The notes under the pieces were generated by a model. It saw nothing but the letters and a program-made list of their open reading frames with translations, had not been told where the DNA came from and did no database searches. This document shows positions 1 through 8,618 of a stretch of DNA of 64,000 bases, piece by piece. Source of the DNA: JACRCG01 sp964524835 (GTDB taxonomy: Bacteria > Desulfobacterota > Desulfuromonadia > Geobacterales > Pseudopelobacteraceae); contig CAZGEG010000023.1 in the NCBI GenBank assembly GCA_964524835.1, positions 1 through 64,000 of the forward strand, read 5' to 3'. A program made the translations under genes and the position numbers. Within the stretch, counting starts at the first letter, position 1. Every line of letters starts with the position of its first letter.

Positions 1-102
1 GAGCAGGCTGTCCGGAGACGATGGGACCGGAATATGAGCGGTGTTGGCGAATCGCTAACTCTTGACTACGGGTTCATTCGCGGTGGTGACGGGACGGTGT
101 TG
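1..102. other. Left-edge stretch with no gene identified
   Basis: This lies downstream of the minus-strand ABC exporter gene. On the minus strand one frame stays open from about position 62 to the window edge, without an ATG, GTG or TTG start. Heterodimeric exporters are often encoded as two adjacent genes, so the partner half could begin just beyond the edge. Nothing here proves it. Confidence 0.3.
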
Positions 103-1725
103 TTAGATGATTTCACGGTTGCGCTGCTGTTTGAGGCATATCTCCGTATACAGCCCCCCCCGCCGAAGCAGTGCGGCTGGGGGGCCCTGTTCGGCGATCC
201 TCCCCGATTTCAGCACAATGATCCGGTCGCAGTCGCGGAATGCCGAGACTCTCTGGGATACGACCAGTACGGTCCGTCCGGCATAGAATTTCCCCAGTTC
301 ATTGAGAATCTCCTCCTCTCGCCCGGCGTCTACTGCTGAAAGCGGGTCATCCAGGAGCAGGAGCGGCGGATTGCCGGCAACGGCACGGGCGATTGCCAGC
401 CGCTGTTTCTGTCCTCCGGAAAGGGTCACCCCCAATTCGCCCACACGGGTCTCAAATTTGTCCGGGAACGACTCCACATCTTCAAGGAATCCGGCCTGGC
501 CGGCCGCGTGTATCATGACCTCTGCAACATTGTCTCCCGCCATTCCATAGCTGATGTTGTCGGCAACAGTCCGCGAAAAGAGAAATGTTTCCTGGGGAAC
601 AAATCCGATCAGGCGGCGCAGGCTGGTGGTCGTTATCGTGTTGATGTCCCGCCCGTCCACAAACAGCATCCCCTCCGATACCGGGAGCAGTCGCGCGATC
701 AGCCGCAGCAGGGTCGTTTTTCCGCTTCCTACCTCCCCGGTGATCCCCACCGTTTCTCCTGCCCGGATATGAAAAGAGATTCCACCGATTACGTCCGTGT
801 CGCCATAGCTGAACCGGAGATCCCGCGCTTCGATACCCTGCTGAAGGGTGCTGAGCGGCACTGCATCAGGATGGTCGACCACCGTCGGCTCGGCTCTCAG
901 TACTCCGGCCAGTCGCGACATGGACGCCGCTCCCCGTTGCGCCAGGGTCAGGATCCACCCCATTACCGCTGTCGGCCAGACCAGCATCGCCAGATAGCCG
1001 CTGAAGGCCACGAAGTCTCCCAGGGTAATGACGCCGGTTATGACCAGCCGCCCCCCCATGAACAGCACGATGAGCGTCCCCGAGCCGGTGGCAGCCGCCA
1101 TGACCGGGATGATAAGGCCGCGCAAGCGTGCCATGCGCAGGTTGTTTTTGAGATAACGCTCGGCGGTTTTCCCGAACTCTTCCTGAAAATATTCTTCCCG
1201 GCAGTAGGACTTGATCAGCCGTACCGCGGAAACCGTTTCCTCGGCCTGGCTGGACAGATGCGCCAGATCCTCCTGGGACTGGAGAGAGCGATGGAAGAGG
1301 CGATGGCTGACCTTCTTGACGACCAGAACCATCAACGGGAAGGGGAGTATTGCCCAGAAGGTGAGCCAGGGATGGATACGGGTCATCATCGTCACGGCGG
1401 CGCTGTAGATCAGCAGCGTGTTGATGGCGCTCATTGAGCCGAAGCCGACCAGCATGCGCACATTGGTCAGGTCGTTGGAAAAGCGGGACAGGATGTCACC
1501 GCTCCGGGCACTGGAGAAATAGCTGAGGTCAAGCCTGGTCAGGCGACCGAACAGGTCGTTGCGGATCTTGAATTCAATGATGCGGGCGGCATTCAGGATC
1601 AGAGTCCGGGAAAAAATACGGGTGATGCAGTGCAGAATTGCCAGAAGAATGATGATCAGGGCGCAGGAGGCCGAAGAGAAGCGCGCCGCCTGCGGATGCT
1701 GGAGCGACTCTACCGCCAGCTTCAT
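103..1725 (-). CDS. ABC exporter, fused membrane and ATPase domains
   Basis: This is a half-transporter of the MsbA/MDR type. An N-terminal six-helix membrane domain is followed by an ATPase domain with Walker A GEVGSGKTT, signature LSGGQKQRLAIARA, Walker B LLLLDDPLSAVD and a switch His region (VVSQRVSAF). It would export a lipid, peptide or drug from the inner membrane as a dimer. The coordinates use the first ATG. In-frame codons upstream to about 1839 read PYLKSLRWRYAGGALFLLL and then NAFALLIPWF, which is the usual first membrane helix. The true start is therefore probably upstream at a non-standard codon: ATC at 1839-1837, 8 nt after AGGA. The gene follows ssb on the same strand, about 20 nt after its stop if ATC is used. 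The substrate cannot be read from the sequence. Confidence 0.9.
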   Translation of the reverse strand: MKLAVESLQHPQAARFSSASCALIIILLAILHCITRIFSRTLILNAARIIEFKIRNDLFGRLTRLDLSYFSSARSGDILSRFSNDLTNVRMLVGFGSMSAINTLLIYSAAVTMMTRIHPWLTFWAILPFPLMVLVVKKVSHRLFHRSLQSQEDLAHLSSQAEETVSAVRLIKSYCREEYFQEEFGKTAERYLKNNLRMARLRGLIIPVMAAATGSGTLIVLFMGGRLVITGVITLGDFVAFSGYLAMLVWPTAVMGWILTLAQRGAASMSRLAGVLRAEPTVVDHPDAVPLSTLQQGIEARDLRFSYGDTDVIGGISFHIRAGETVGITGEVGSGKTTLLRLIARLLPVSEGMLFVDGRDINTITTTSLRRLIGFVPQETFLFSRTVADNISYGMAGDNVAEVMIHAAGQAGFLEDVESFPDKFETRVGELGVTLSGGQKQRLAIARAVAGNPPLLLLDDPLSAVDAGREEEILNELGKFYAGRTVLVVSQRVSAFRDCDRIIVLKSGRIAEQGPPAALLRRGGLYTEICLKQQRNREII

Positions 1726-1857
1726 GAACCAGGGGATCAGCAGCGCAAAGGCGTTGGTAAGGAGAAGAAACAGCGCTCCGCCGGCATATCGCCAGCGGAG
1801 CGACTTCAGATAGGGTATCAGTAGGGCAAGTTGTTTGATAAGTAAGGTCCTGTCTGA

Positions 1858-2289
1858 CTAAAAGGGAATATCGTCATCCTGGAAAGGGGGCTCTTCGTAG
1901 CTGCTGCCTCCGCCGGCTTTGGGTGCTGACGAGGTATCGCCGCCACCGCTCCGCTCGCCTTTGGCGGACAGCATCTGCATCTTGTCTCCGACGATATCGG
2001 TGGTGTAGCGGTCATTGCCGTTTTTGTCCTGCCATTTGCGGGTCTGCAGGCGCCCCTCGATGTAGACGGTTTTCCCTTTGGAAAGGTACTCGCCGGCGAT
2101 CTCTGCCAGCTTGCCCCAGAGTGTGATGTTGTGCCACTCGGTGCGCTCTTCCATATCCCCCGACTTCCCCTTGAACTTTTCGCTGGTGGCGAGGGAAAAG
2201 CTTGCTACAGCCTGGCCGGATGCGGTGAACCGCACTTCAGGGTCTTTGCCCAGGTTTCCGATCAGCATAACCTTGTTAAGACTAGCCAT
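1858..2289 (-). CDS. ssb: Single-stranded DNA-binding protein
   Basis: The 143-residue protein starts with MASLNKVMLIGNLGKDPEVR and carries the OB fold over residues 1-110. A Gly/Ser-rich linker leads to the acidic tail ending DDDIPF, which in this family docks replication and repair partners. It coats single-stranded DNA during replication, recombination and repair, usually as a tetramer. The length is normal for a bacterial SSB. The start is supported by AGGAG 7 nt upstream of the ATG. The ABC exporter follows in the same frame after the TAG stop and may be co-transcribed. Confidence 0.97.
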   Translation of the reverse strand: MASLNKVMLIGNLGKDPEVRFTASGQAVASFSLATSEKFKGKSGDMEERTEWHNITLWGKLAEIAGEYLSKGKTVYIEGRLQTRKWQDKNGNDRYTTDIVGDKMQMLSAKGERSGGGDTSSAPKAGGGSSYEEPPFQDDDIPF

Positions 2290-2421
2290 GATATGACTCC
2301 TTGTGTGAGAATTGGGTAAAGCGGTATGCCACGAAATCCGGACAGCTCCGCTTTTTTTGTCGGCGAAGAATAACCCAGAAGGTCAGCTTACTCAACCTCA
2401 AAAATCGGATAGGATTATTTC

Positions 2422-2450
2422 TTACTTCGCGGATGTCCAGGTGGTATAAT
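2422..2450 (+). promoter_or_regulatory. Possible sigma-70 promoter for msrB-msrA
   Basis: A perfect -10 hexamer TATAAT (2445-2450) has a weak -35 TTACTT (2422-2427) at a 17-nt spacing, about 48 nt before the msrB start. No other element is seen between ssb and msrB. Confidence 0.4.
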
Positions 2451-2498
2451 TCAGCCAGTACAGAAGGGATGTATCTGGCTATGAAGAGGAGGTCATCG

Positions 2499-3053
2499 AT
2501 GAACAGACATGGTTTGTATTCGGCTTTGATAGCGGTATCCCTGGCCTTGTTCAGTACCGCACCGGGGTGTGCCGAAAGGCGAGAAACGGCGGTCGCTGCG
2601 GGAAATGCCGGGCCGATCGAAGTGTATTCATATGAAAAGAGAGGTTTTGTCATGAGTGAAAAAATTGTCAAGACGGATACTGAATGGAAAAAACAGCTGA
2701 CCCCAGAGCAGTTCCACATCCTGAGGGAAAAGGGGACCGAGCAGGCCGGCACGGGGAAGTATGCGTATAATCATGAGCATGGCGTCTATCGCTGTGCGGG
2801 GTGCGGCCTTGATCTGTTCCGTTCCGAGGATAAATATGAGTCCGGCACCGGATGGCCGAGCTTTTTTGCTCCGATTTCTCCCGACAACATCGCGACAGCC
2901 GCCGATAACAGCATGTTTTCGCGCCGGACCGAGGTGCTCTGCCGCCGCTGCGGCGGGCATCTTGGCCATGTCTTCGATGACGGTCCCAAGCCGACCGGAC
3001 TGCGTTACTGCCTTAACTCGGCGTCTCTGGAATTTGTTTCCACGGGGAAATAG
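2499..3053 (+). CDS. msrB: Peptide-methionine (R)-S-oxide reductase, exported form
   Basis: MsrB reduces the R epimer of methionine sulfoxide in damaged proteins. The catalytic domain carries the GTGWPSFFAPI motif, two CxxC zinc pairs (CAGC, CRRC) and the active Cys in RYCLNSASLEF. The start at 2499 is chosen because AGGAGG lies just upstream. It gives a signal sequence (LIAVSLALFSTAPGC) with a slightly atypical lipobox, so the protein is probably an envelope lipoprotein. A second in-frame ATG at 2652, preceded by AGAGAGG, begins MSEKIVKTDTEW, where cytosolic MsrB proteins normally start. msrA follows 17 nt downstream, which suggests a periplasmic repair pair. Confidence 0.93.
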   Translation: MNRHGLYSALIAVSLALFSTAPGCAERRETAVAAGNAGPIEVYSYEKRGFVMSEKIVKTDTEWKKQLTPEQFHILREKGTEQAGTGKYAYNHEHGVYRCAGCGLDLFRSEDKYESGTGWPSFFAPISPDNIATAADNSMFSRRTEVLCRRCGGHLGHVFDDGPKPTGLRYCLNSASLEFVSTGK

Positions 3054-3070
3054 GCGCACGGAGGTGCGGC

Positions 3071-3676
3071 ATGAAAAGAATTGTTTCAGTGCTTTCGGGG
3101 GTGTTGGTCGCCCTGCTGGCGGCCGGAGTCGTACACGCCGCCGCTCTCGAAAAGGCTGTTTTTGCCGGCGGCTGCTTCTGGTGCATGGAGGCGCCCTTTG
3201 ATCAACTTCCCGGCGTGACGTCGGTCACCGTAGGCTACACCGGCGGGCACAAGAAGAATCCTACCTATAAAGAGGTTTCTGCCGGGGGTACCGGCCACGC
3301 CGAGGCGGTGCAGATAGTGTACGATCCTTCAAGGATTTCCTACCCTTCGCTCCTCGCTGTTTTTTGGCGCAATATCGATCCGACCGTTTCGGATCGACAG
3401 TTCTGCGACGTCGGAAATCAGTACCGCGCCGCGATTTTTTACCGGGGAGAAGAGCAGCGGGCGGCGGCACAGCGGTCAAAGGTCGCTCTGGAAAAGAACA
3501 GGCCGTTTCGTGAGCCGGTAGTGACCGAGATTGTTCCGGCAGCAGAGTTCTATCCGGCCGAAGAGTACCACCAGCACTACTACAAAAAAAATCCGCTCCG
3601 CTACAGTTATTACCGGAGCGGCTGCGGTCGGGACAAGAGGCTGAAAGAGCTTTGGGGTAGCGGCGCCGGCCATTGA
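3071..3676 (+). CDS. msrA: Peptide-methionine (S)-S-oxide reductase, exported
   Basis: MsrA reduces the S epimer of methionine sulfoxide. The 201-residue protein starts with a cleavable signal peptide (hydrophobic VLSGVLVALLAAGVVHAA). The hallmark GCFWCMEAPF follows, with the catalytic Cys in GCFW. Further family motifs are GYTGG, GHAEAVQIVYDP and the YHQHYY segment near the C terminus. GGAGG precedes the ATG. Together with msrB just upstream it forms a two-enzyme system acting outside the cytoplasm. This is plausible for an anaerobe that meets oxidants at the cell surface. Confidence 0.96.
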   Translation: MKRIVSVLSGVLVALLAAGVVHAAALEKAVFAGGCFWCMEAPFDQLPGVTSVTVGYTGGHKKNPTYKEVSAGGTGHAEAVQIVYDPSRISYPSLLAVFWRNIDPTVSDRQFCDVGNQYRAAIFYRGEEQRAAAQRSKVALEKNRPFREPVVTEIVPAAEFYPAEEYHQHYYKKNPLRYSYYRSGCGRDKRLKELWGSGAGH

Positions 3677-3710
3677 GAGGTTGATGAGGCCAGGCGGCAG
3701 ATGTTTCCGG

Positions 3711-3989
3711 TCAGGCTTTGTTGACTGCGGCTTTCAGGAGTTGGCTCGGTTTGAAGCTGAGGATTCTGCGCGCCGATATTTCCAGCGTTTCCCCCGTTTG
3801 AGGATTTCTGCCTCGGCGGGAATTTTTATGTTTGACTTCGAATTTGCCGAAACCGGAGATTTTCAGGTCTTCGCCCGCTTCGAGGCATCCCTTGATCTGG
3901 GAAAAGACACACTCGACAAGTTCGGACGATTCTTTTCTGGAAAAGCCGCACGTACCGGAAACGGTCTCAATAATGTCTGCCTTTGTCAT
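3711..3989 (-). CDS. ihfA: Integration host factor alpha / HU-family DNA-bending protein
   Basis: This 92-residue protein of the HU/IHF family bends DNA as a dimer. The core reads MTKADIIETV, ISGFGKFEVK, the DNA-contacting arm GRNPQTGE and then ISARRILSFKPSQ, closer to IHF-alpha than to HU. The start at 3989 is preferred over an upstream ATG at 4016 because GGAGG lies 6 nt upstream and it matches the family length. IHF helps activators reach sigma-54 promoters, of which this window contains several. The gene converges with msrA. Confidence 0.88.
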   Translation of the reverse strand: MTKADIIETVSGTCGFSRKESSELVECVFSQIKGCLEAGEDLKISGFGKFEVKHKNSRRGRNPQTGETLEISARRILSFKPSQLLKAAVNKA

Positions 3990-4282
3990 CAGGTGCCTCC
4001 GTTGTAAATTTTGCACGACAATACACTATCAACAGTCGTTATGCAAGCCGCTCCAGTCGGAATGTGTCCGGCGTACTAAAGTCAATTATCCGACGCGTTC
4101 AACGCTTTGACACCGGTTGAGCGGTGAGGCTTTTGGTCCCGCCGCCGGGGCAATGGTGGTGCTATCAGCGGGCTTCACCGTTTTCCGGCAGAATGCAGCG
4201 GCTGGGCATCGACGGCATGAAAAATGCATAAAGAGCCAGTTCGACACTTCTCACGACAAGGCGGCTGACAGATACAGCAATT
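3990..4282. other. Intergenic region between ihfA and the flagellar operon
   Basis: This 293-nt divergent region should hold the promoters of ihfA (minus) and flhA (plus). A TTGACA is present near 4108 but has no good -10 at the right distance. I found no convincing sigma-28 or GG-N10-GC sigma-54 promoter facing flhA. Confidence 0.5.
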
Positions 4283-6367
4283 ATGGCTAATGGTTCCGTA
4301 GAAGCAATAGAGTTGCGAGGATTTCGCAAAAACTCGGATATCTATGTCGCCGTGGGGCTGATCGGCATTCTGGCGCTGATGATCATTCCGCTCCCGGCGT
4401 TCGTGCTCGATATTTTTCTTGCTGCCAACATAACAATCTCCCTGTCAATTCTGCTGATTTGCCTCTATACGGTTCAGCCGCTTGACTTTTCGGTTTTCCC
4501 CTCGGTGCTGCTGATCACGACCCTCTTCCGGCTGGCTCTGAATATCGCCTCGACCCGCCTGATCCTGCTGCACGGCAGTGAAGGGGCTGAGTCGGCCGGT
4601 GCAGTTATCAAGGCATTCGGACAGTTCGTGGTCGGTGGCAATTATATCGTCGGAGCGGTGCTGTTCCTGATTCTGGTGGTCATCAACTTTGTCGTCATCA
4701 CCAAGGGCGCCGGCCGCGTTGCCGAGGTCGCCGCCCGCTTTACGCTCGACGCGATGCCGGGCAAGCAGATGGCGATTGACGCCGACCTTTCGGCCGGTCT
4801 GCTGACCGATAAGGAAGCGAAGATCCGCCGCATGAAGATTTCCCGCGAGGCCGATTTTTACGGCTCCATGGACGGTGCCAGCAAGTTTGTGCGCGGCGAT
4901 GCAGTCGCCGGGATCATGATCGTCCTGATAAACATCTTCGGTGGCTTGATCATCGGGGTCTGGCAGCAGGGGATGCCGCTGATGAACGCGCTTGCCAACT
5001 ATACGCTGCTGACGATCGGAGAGGGTCTGGTAGCACAGATCCCGGCCCTCGTTATTTCAACGGCAGCCGGCATTCTTGTGACCCGCTCCGCGGATGAGAA
5101 CAGTTTCGGCCAGGAGCTTACCGGACAGTTCATGAATTACCCCAAGGCCTTTTTCGTTTCCTCCGGGGTCATGTTTCTGTTTGCGCTCATCCCGGGACTG
5201 CCGCATTTTGCTTTTCTGCTGCTGTCCGGGGTTACGTTTCTGATCGGCAAGATGGCGCGCGAGAAGGCGGAGGTCGTTGAGGAGTCCGCAGTGTCAGAGG
5301 CAACCGCCGGCGAGGAATCGATCGACCAGGCGTCAAATATCCGGCCCCTGGATGTTCTGGAGCTGGAGGTCGGGTATGGTCTGGTGCCGATGGTTGATGC
5401 CGCCCAAAGTGGCGAACTGCTGGAACGCATCCGCTCCATCCGCCGCCAGACCGCTCAGAAAATGGGATTCGTGGTTCCGCCAATCCATATTCACGATAAC
5501 TTGCAGCTCAAGCCTTATGAGTACAATCTGCTGATTCGCGGCGCCCGGGTGGGGGGTAGCGAGCTGACCGGCCAGTACCTGGCCATGGATTCCGGTTCCG
5601 TTACGATGAACCTGCCCGGCATGGCGACCAAAGAGCCGGTGTTCGGGCTGCCTGCGGTCTGGATACGGGGCGAAGATCGCGATCAGGCCCAGATCAACGG
5701 CTACACGGTCGTGGACAGCACGACCGTTGTCGCCACCCATATCAGCGAAATTATCAAGCGCTACTCCCATGAACTGGTCGGACGGCAGGAGATGCAGCAG
5801 CTGCTTGACAATGTTGCCGTCACGGCTCCCAAGGTTGTGGATGAACTGATTCCGAACCTGCTAAACCTTGGTACGGTGCTGAGGGTGATCAAGGGGCTGC
5901 TCAAGGAAGGAGTGTCCATACGCGATATGCGCACCATCCTGGAAAGCCTGGCCGATTACGCTTCGCTTACCAAAGACCCCGATGTGCTGACCGAGTTCGT
6001 CCGGCAGGGACTCGGCCGGTTTATCGTTGACCAGTACAAGTTGGATGACGAAACCCTGTTTCTTGTGACTATCGACCGCGAAGTCGAGGACATGATTGCC
6101 GAGGCGATCCAGCCGTCCGATCAGGGGAGTTACCTGGCGATTGAACCGTCGGTTGCTCAGCAGATCATCTCGTCTGTGCGGAGCATGTCCGAACGCTTCG
6201 GGGCCAGCGGCGCCCAGCCGCTGCTGCTGGCCTCGCCGTCGATCCGCCGTCACGTCCGGAAACTGATCGAGCGCTTTGTCCCGCATATGGCGGTGCTGTC
6301 ACACAACGAAATTCCCCAGAATGTTAAAATCCAGTCTCTAGGAGTGGTAAGTCTCAATGCTGGTTAA
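4283..6367 (+). CDS. flhA: Flagellar export apparatus protein FlhA
   Basis: The 694-residue protein has about eight membrane segments in roughly residues 20-320 and a large cytoplasmic domain from about 350 to the end. The family segment TTLFRLALNIASTRLIL is present, as is the charged loop after helix four (VAEVAARFTLDAMPGKQ). FlhA is the proton-driven core of the flagellar type III export gate and the docking platform for chaperone-substrate complexes. It opens the operon here, and flhB is not adjacent. The end overlaps flhF by 11 nt, which suggests coupled translation. Confidence 0.97.
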   Translation: MANGSVEAIELRGFRKNSDIYVAVGLIGILALMIIPLPAFVLDIFLAANITISLSILLICLYTVQPLDFSVFPSVLLITTLFRLALNIASTRLILLHGSEGAESAGAVIKAFGQFVVGGNYIVGAVLFLILVVINFVVITKGAGRVAEVAARFTLDAMPGKQMAIDADLSAGLLTDKEAKIRRMKISREADFYGSMDGASKFVRGDAVAGIMIVLINIFGGLIIGVWQQGMPLMNALANYTLLTIGEGLVAQIPALVISTAAGILVTRSADENSFGQELTGQFMNYPKAFFVSSGVMFLFALIPGLPHFAFLLLSGVTFLIGKMAREKAEVVEESAVSEATAGEESIDQASNIRPLDVLELEVGYGLVPMVDAAQSGELLERIRSIRRQTAQKMGFVVPPIHIHDNLQLKPYEYNLLIRGARVGGSELTGQYLAMDSGSVTMNLPGMATKEPVFGLPAVWIRGEDRDQAQINGYTVVDSTTVVATHISEIIKRYSHELVGRQEMQQLLDNVAVTAPKVVDELIPNLLNLGTVLRVIKGLLKEGVSIRDMRTILESLADYASLTKDPDVLTEFVRQGLGRFIVDQYKLDDETLFLVTIDREVEDMIAEAIQPSDQGSYLAIEPSVAQQIISSVRSMSERFGASGAQPLLLASPSIRRHVRKLIERFVPHMAVLSHNEIPQNVKIQSLGVVSLNAG

Positions 6368-7691
6368 AACATTTCAAGCGGCGAGTATGCCGGAAGCGTT
6401 GCGCATGGTGAAGGCTGAACTCGGGCCGGATGCCATGATCCTTTCAACAAAAAAAGAACAGGCCGGCGGCTTCCTCGGCTTTTTCAGCAAGCCGGTCTAC
6501 CGCGTTACCGCGGCGATCGACCCGGTGCGAAAACCGGCTCCACCGCCGGCCCCACCGGTCGTGTACCGTGAAGCCCCGCCACGCGAACGGACGGCGCGGG
6601 AGGAGATGGAAAGCTCCATGCTGGCCCCCCTGGCAAGGGAACTGAAAGACCTGCGCGAAAAGGTCGAATCACTGACCCGCCGTGAAGAGGAGACCCGGGC
6701 GGAGGCCAGGCCGGTCGATGGAACGGACGCTGAGGAACAGCAGGAAAGCGGCATAAACCTCAAAAATATCCCCCGGTCAGATCTGGAAGAGATAAAAAAA
6801 CTGCTTCTTGCCACACTGGCAAAAAGCAAGGAGGGGGGTGCCACAGATGTCCAATGGCCGACAGTCGCCGATGGGGGCGGGCTCGAAGGACAGTCGGGCG
6901 CGGAGCTGCTCCCGGAGGATTCTCCCCTGTCGAGGGAGCTGGCTTCCAGCGGGGTTTCCACCGAGCTGATCAGGAAAATCGTTGATACTCTCAACACGCT
7001 GCCGCTGCAGAGCGGCAATCAGACCGTGAAGGGGCGCCTGGGTGATACGCTCGGGCGCCTGATCAAATTTGCCGGTACCCTCAAACTGAAAAAGAACTCT
7101 CCCCGCATCATCGCCCTGGTCGGGCCGACCGGCGTCGGCAAGACGACGACAACCGCAAAACTGGCCGCCATGTACGCCCTCAACCGGGGCAACAAGGTGG
7201 CGCTGATTACCATGGATATCTTCAGGGTCGGAGCGGTCGAGCAGCTCAAGACCTACTCGCGCATCATGGGGATTCCGCTGGAGGTCGCATCGACCCCCAA
7301 GGAACTTGAAAAGGCCGTTGAAAAACACGCGGCCTGCGACCTGATTTTCATCGACACCGCCGGGCGCAGCCACAAGGATAAGGAAAAGCTTGATGAAATG
7401 AAGAATTTCCTGGAGGACAAAATTCCGATGGAGGTCTACCTCTGTCTCTCGGCCACCACCAAGGACCGCGAACTGGAAGAGATCCTGAAGCGCTTTAAAA
7501 TTTTTCAGATCAGCAAGGTTGTGTTCACGAAAATCGATGAATGCGAAAGCTTCGGGAACATGGTCAACCTGCTGATGAAGGACAATCTGCAGATTGCGTA
7601 TTTTACCACCGGTCAGCGCGTGCCGGAAGATATCGAAATTGCGACACCGGCCAAGCTGGCCGACATGATTTTTCGTGAGGGGGCAGAATGA
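6357..7691 (+). CDS. flhF: Flagellar placement GTPase FlhF
   Basis: FlhF is an SRP-type GTPase that marks the site of flagellar assembly, usually a cell pole. Residues 1-50 form the basic N-terminal domain. A Pro-rich linker (about 57-80) and a charged segment follow, then the NG domains with P loop GPTGVGKT at 256-263, the IDTAGR motif and FTKIDE. Length (444 aa) is normal. It overlaps flhA upstream and flhG downstream (ATGA). It works with FlhG, encoded next, to set flagellar position and number. Confidence 0.96.
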   Translation: MLVKTFQAASMPEALRMVKAELGPDAMILSTKKEQAGGFLGFFSKPVYRVTAAIDPVRKPAPPPAPPVVYREAPPRERTAREEMESSMLAPLARELKDLREKVESLTRREEETRAEARPVDGTDAEEQQESGINLKNIPRSDLEEIKKLLLATLAKSKEGGATDVQWPTVADGGGLEGQSGAELLPEDSPLSRELASSGVSTELIRKIVDTLNTLPLQSGNQTVKGRLGDTLGRLIKFAGTLKLKKNSPRIIALVGPTGVGKTTTTAKLAAMYALNRGNKVALITMDIFRVGAVEQLKTYSRIMGIPLEVASTPKELEKAVEKHAACDLIFIDTAGRSHKDKEKLDEMKNFLEDKIPMEVYLCLSATTKDRELEEILKRFKIFQISKVVFTKIDECESFGNMVNLLMKDNLQIAYFTTGQRVPEDIEIATPAKLADMIFREGAE

Positions 7692-8614
7692 GCACCGTAT
7701 CAGGAACGGGTGACCAGGCTGATACTCTCCGCCAGATGGCACACACGGCAAAAATGAACCAGAAGGCCGACTCCTCACCCGCGAGCGGTCTGGCCGATCA
7801 GCAGGGAATCCGGGTGATCTCGGTCACCAGCGGCAAGGGTGGGGTGGGCAAGAGCAATGTCGTCTCCAACCTCGCCATTGCGCTTTCAGCCCAGGGGAAG
7901 AAAGTGCTGCTGATCGATGCGGATCTCGGGCTCGGCAATCTCGACGTCCTGCTGGGACTTTCGCCGCAGTACAACCTCAATGATGTCCTGAACGGCGACA
8001 AGAGCATCATGGATATCCTGATCGACGGCCCGGCCGGGATCAAGATCATTCCGGCCGGTTCGGGCGTACAGGAATTGACCAGCCTGGGGCAGCATGAAAA
8101 GCTGAAGCTGCTGGACGAACTGGACATGCTGGAAGAGCAGTTCGACATCATGATCGTCGACACGGAAGCGGGCATTTCGGAGAACGTTACCTATTTTACC
8201 GTCGCCGCCCAGGAAATCTTTGTCGTCGTTACACCCGAGCCGACCTCGATCACCGATGTCTACGCCCTGATAAAGCTCCTGGCAACCCGCTACTCGGAAC
8301 ACCATTTCAAGGTGCTGGTCAACATGGCCAAGGACAGCGAGGAGGCTCTGGAGGTTTTCCGGAAACTGGCCAACGTGGCCGGCCGCTTCCTGGACATCTC
8401 GCTCGATTATCTGGGGTGCGTCGTCAAGGATGAGAAGGTTGTCGAGGCGGTCAAGCGTCAAAAAGCCGTCACCGAACTTTTTCCCGATTCCGAAGCGGCC
8501 CAATGTTTTAATACGCTGGCCAAGAGGGTGATTGAAAACAAGCGCCAGAGCCGGGTCAAGGGCAATATCCAGTTCTTTTTCCGGCGAATGCTCGATAGTG
8601 CGGGAGGAAACTAG
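7688..8614 (+). CDS. flhG: Flagellar number regulator, MinD-like ATPase
   Basis: The protein (308 aa) has the deviant Walker A of the MinD/ParA family, GKGGVGKS at residues 49-56, followed by LLIDADLGLGNLDVLLG. The N-terminal DQADTLR (residues 9-15) matches the short activator motif known in FlhG to stimulate the FlhF GTPase. It restricts flagellar number and probably acts at the membrane through a C-terminal amphipathic helix (KGNIQFFFRRML). The start overlaps the flhF stop by 4 nt. Confidence 0.94.
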   Translation: MSTVSGTGDQADTLRQMAHTAKMNQKADSSPASGLADQQGIRVISVTSGKGGVGKSNVVSNLAIALSAQGKKVLLIDADLGLGNLDVLLGLSPQYNLNDVLNGDKSIMDILIDGPAGIKIIPAGSGVQELTSLGQHEKLKLLDELDMLEEQFDIMIVDTEAGISENVTYFTVAAQEIFVVVTPEPTSITDVYALIKLLATRYSEHHFKVLVNMAKDSEEALEVFRKLANVAGRFLDISLDYLGCVVKDEKVVEAVKRQKAVTELFPDSEAAQCFNTLAKRVIENKRQSRVKGNIQFFFRRMLDSAGGN

Positions 8615-8618
8615 GCCT

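Noticed and set aside
4108..4140. TTGACA as a promoter for flhA
   Set aside because: The -35 is perfect, but no -10-like hexamer lies 16-18 nt downstream.
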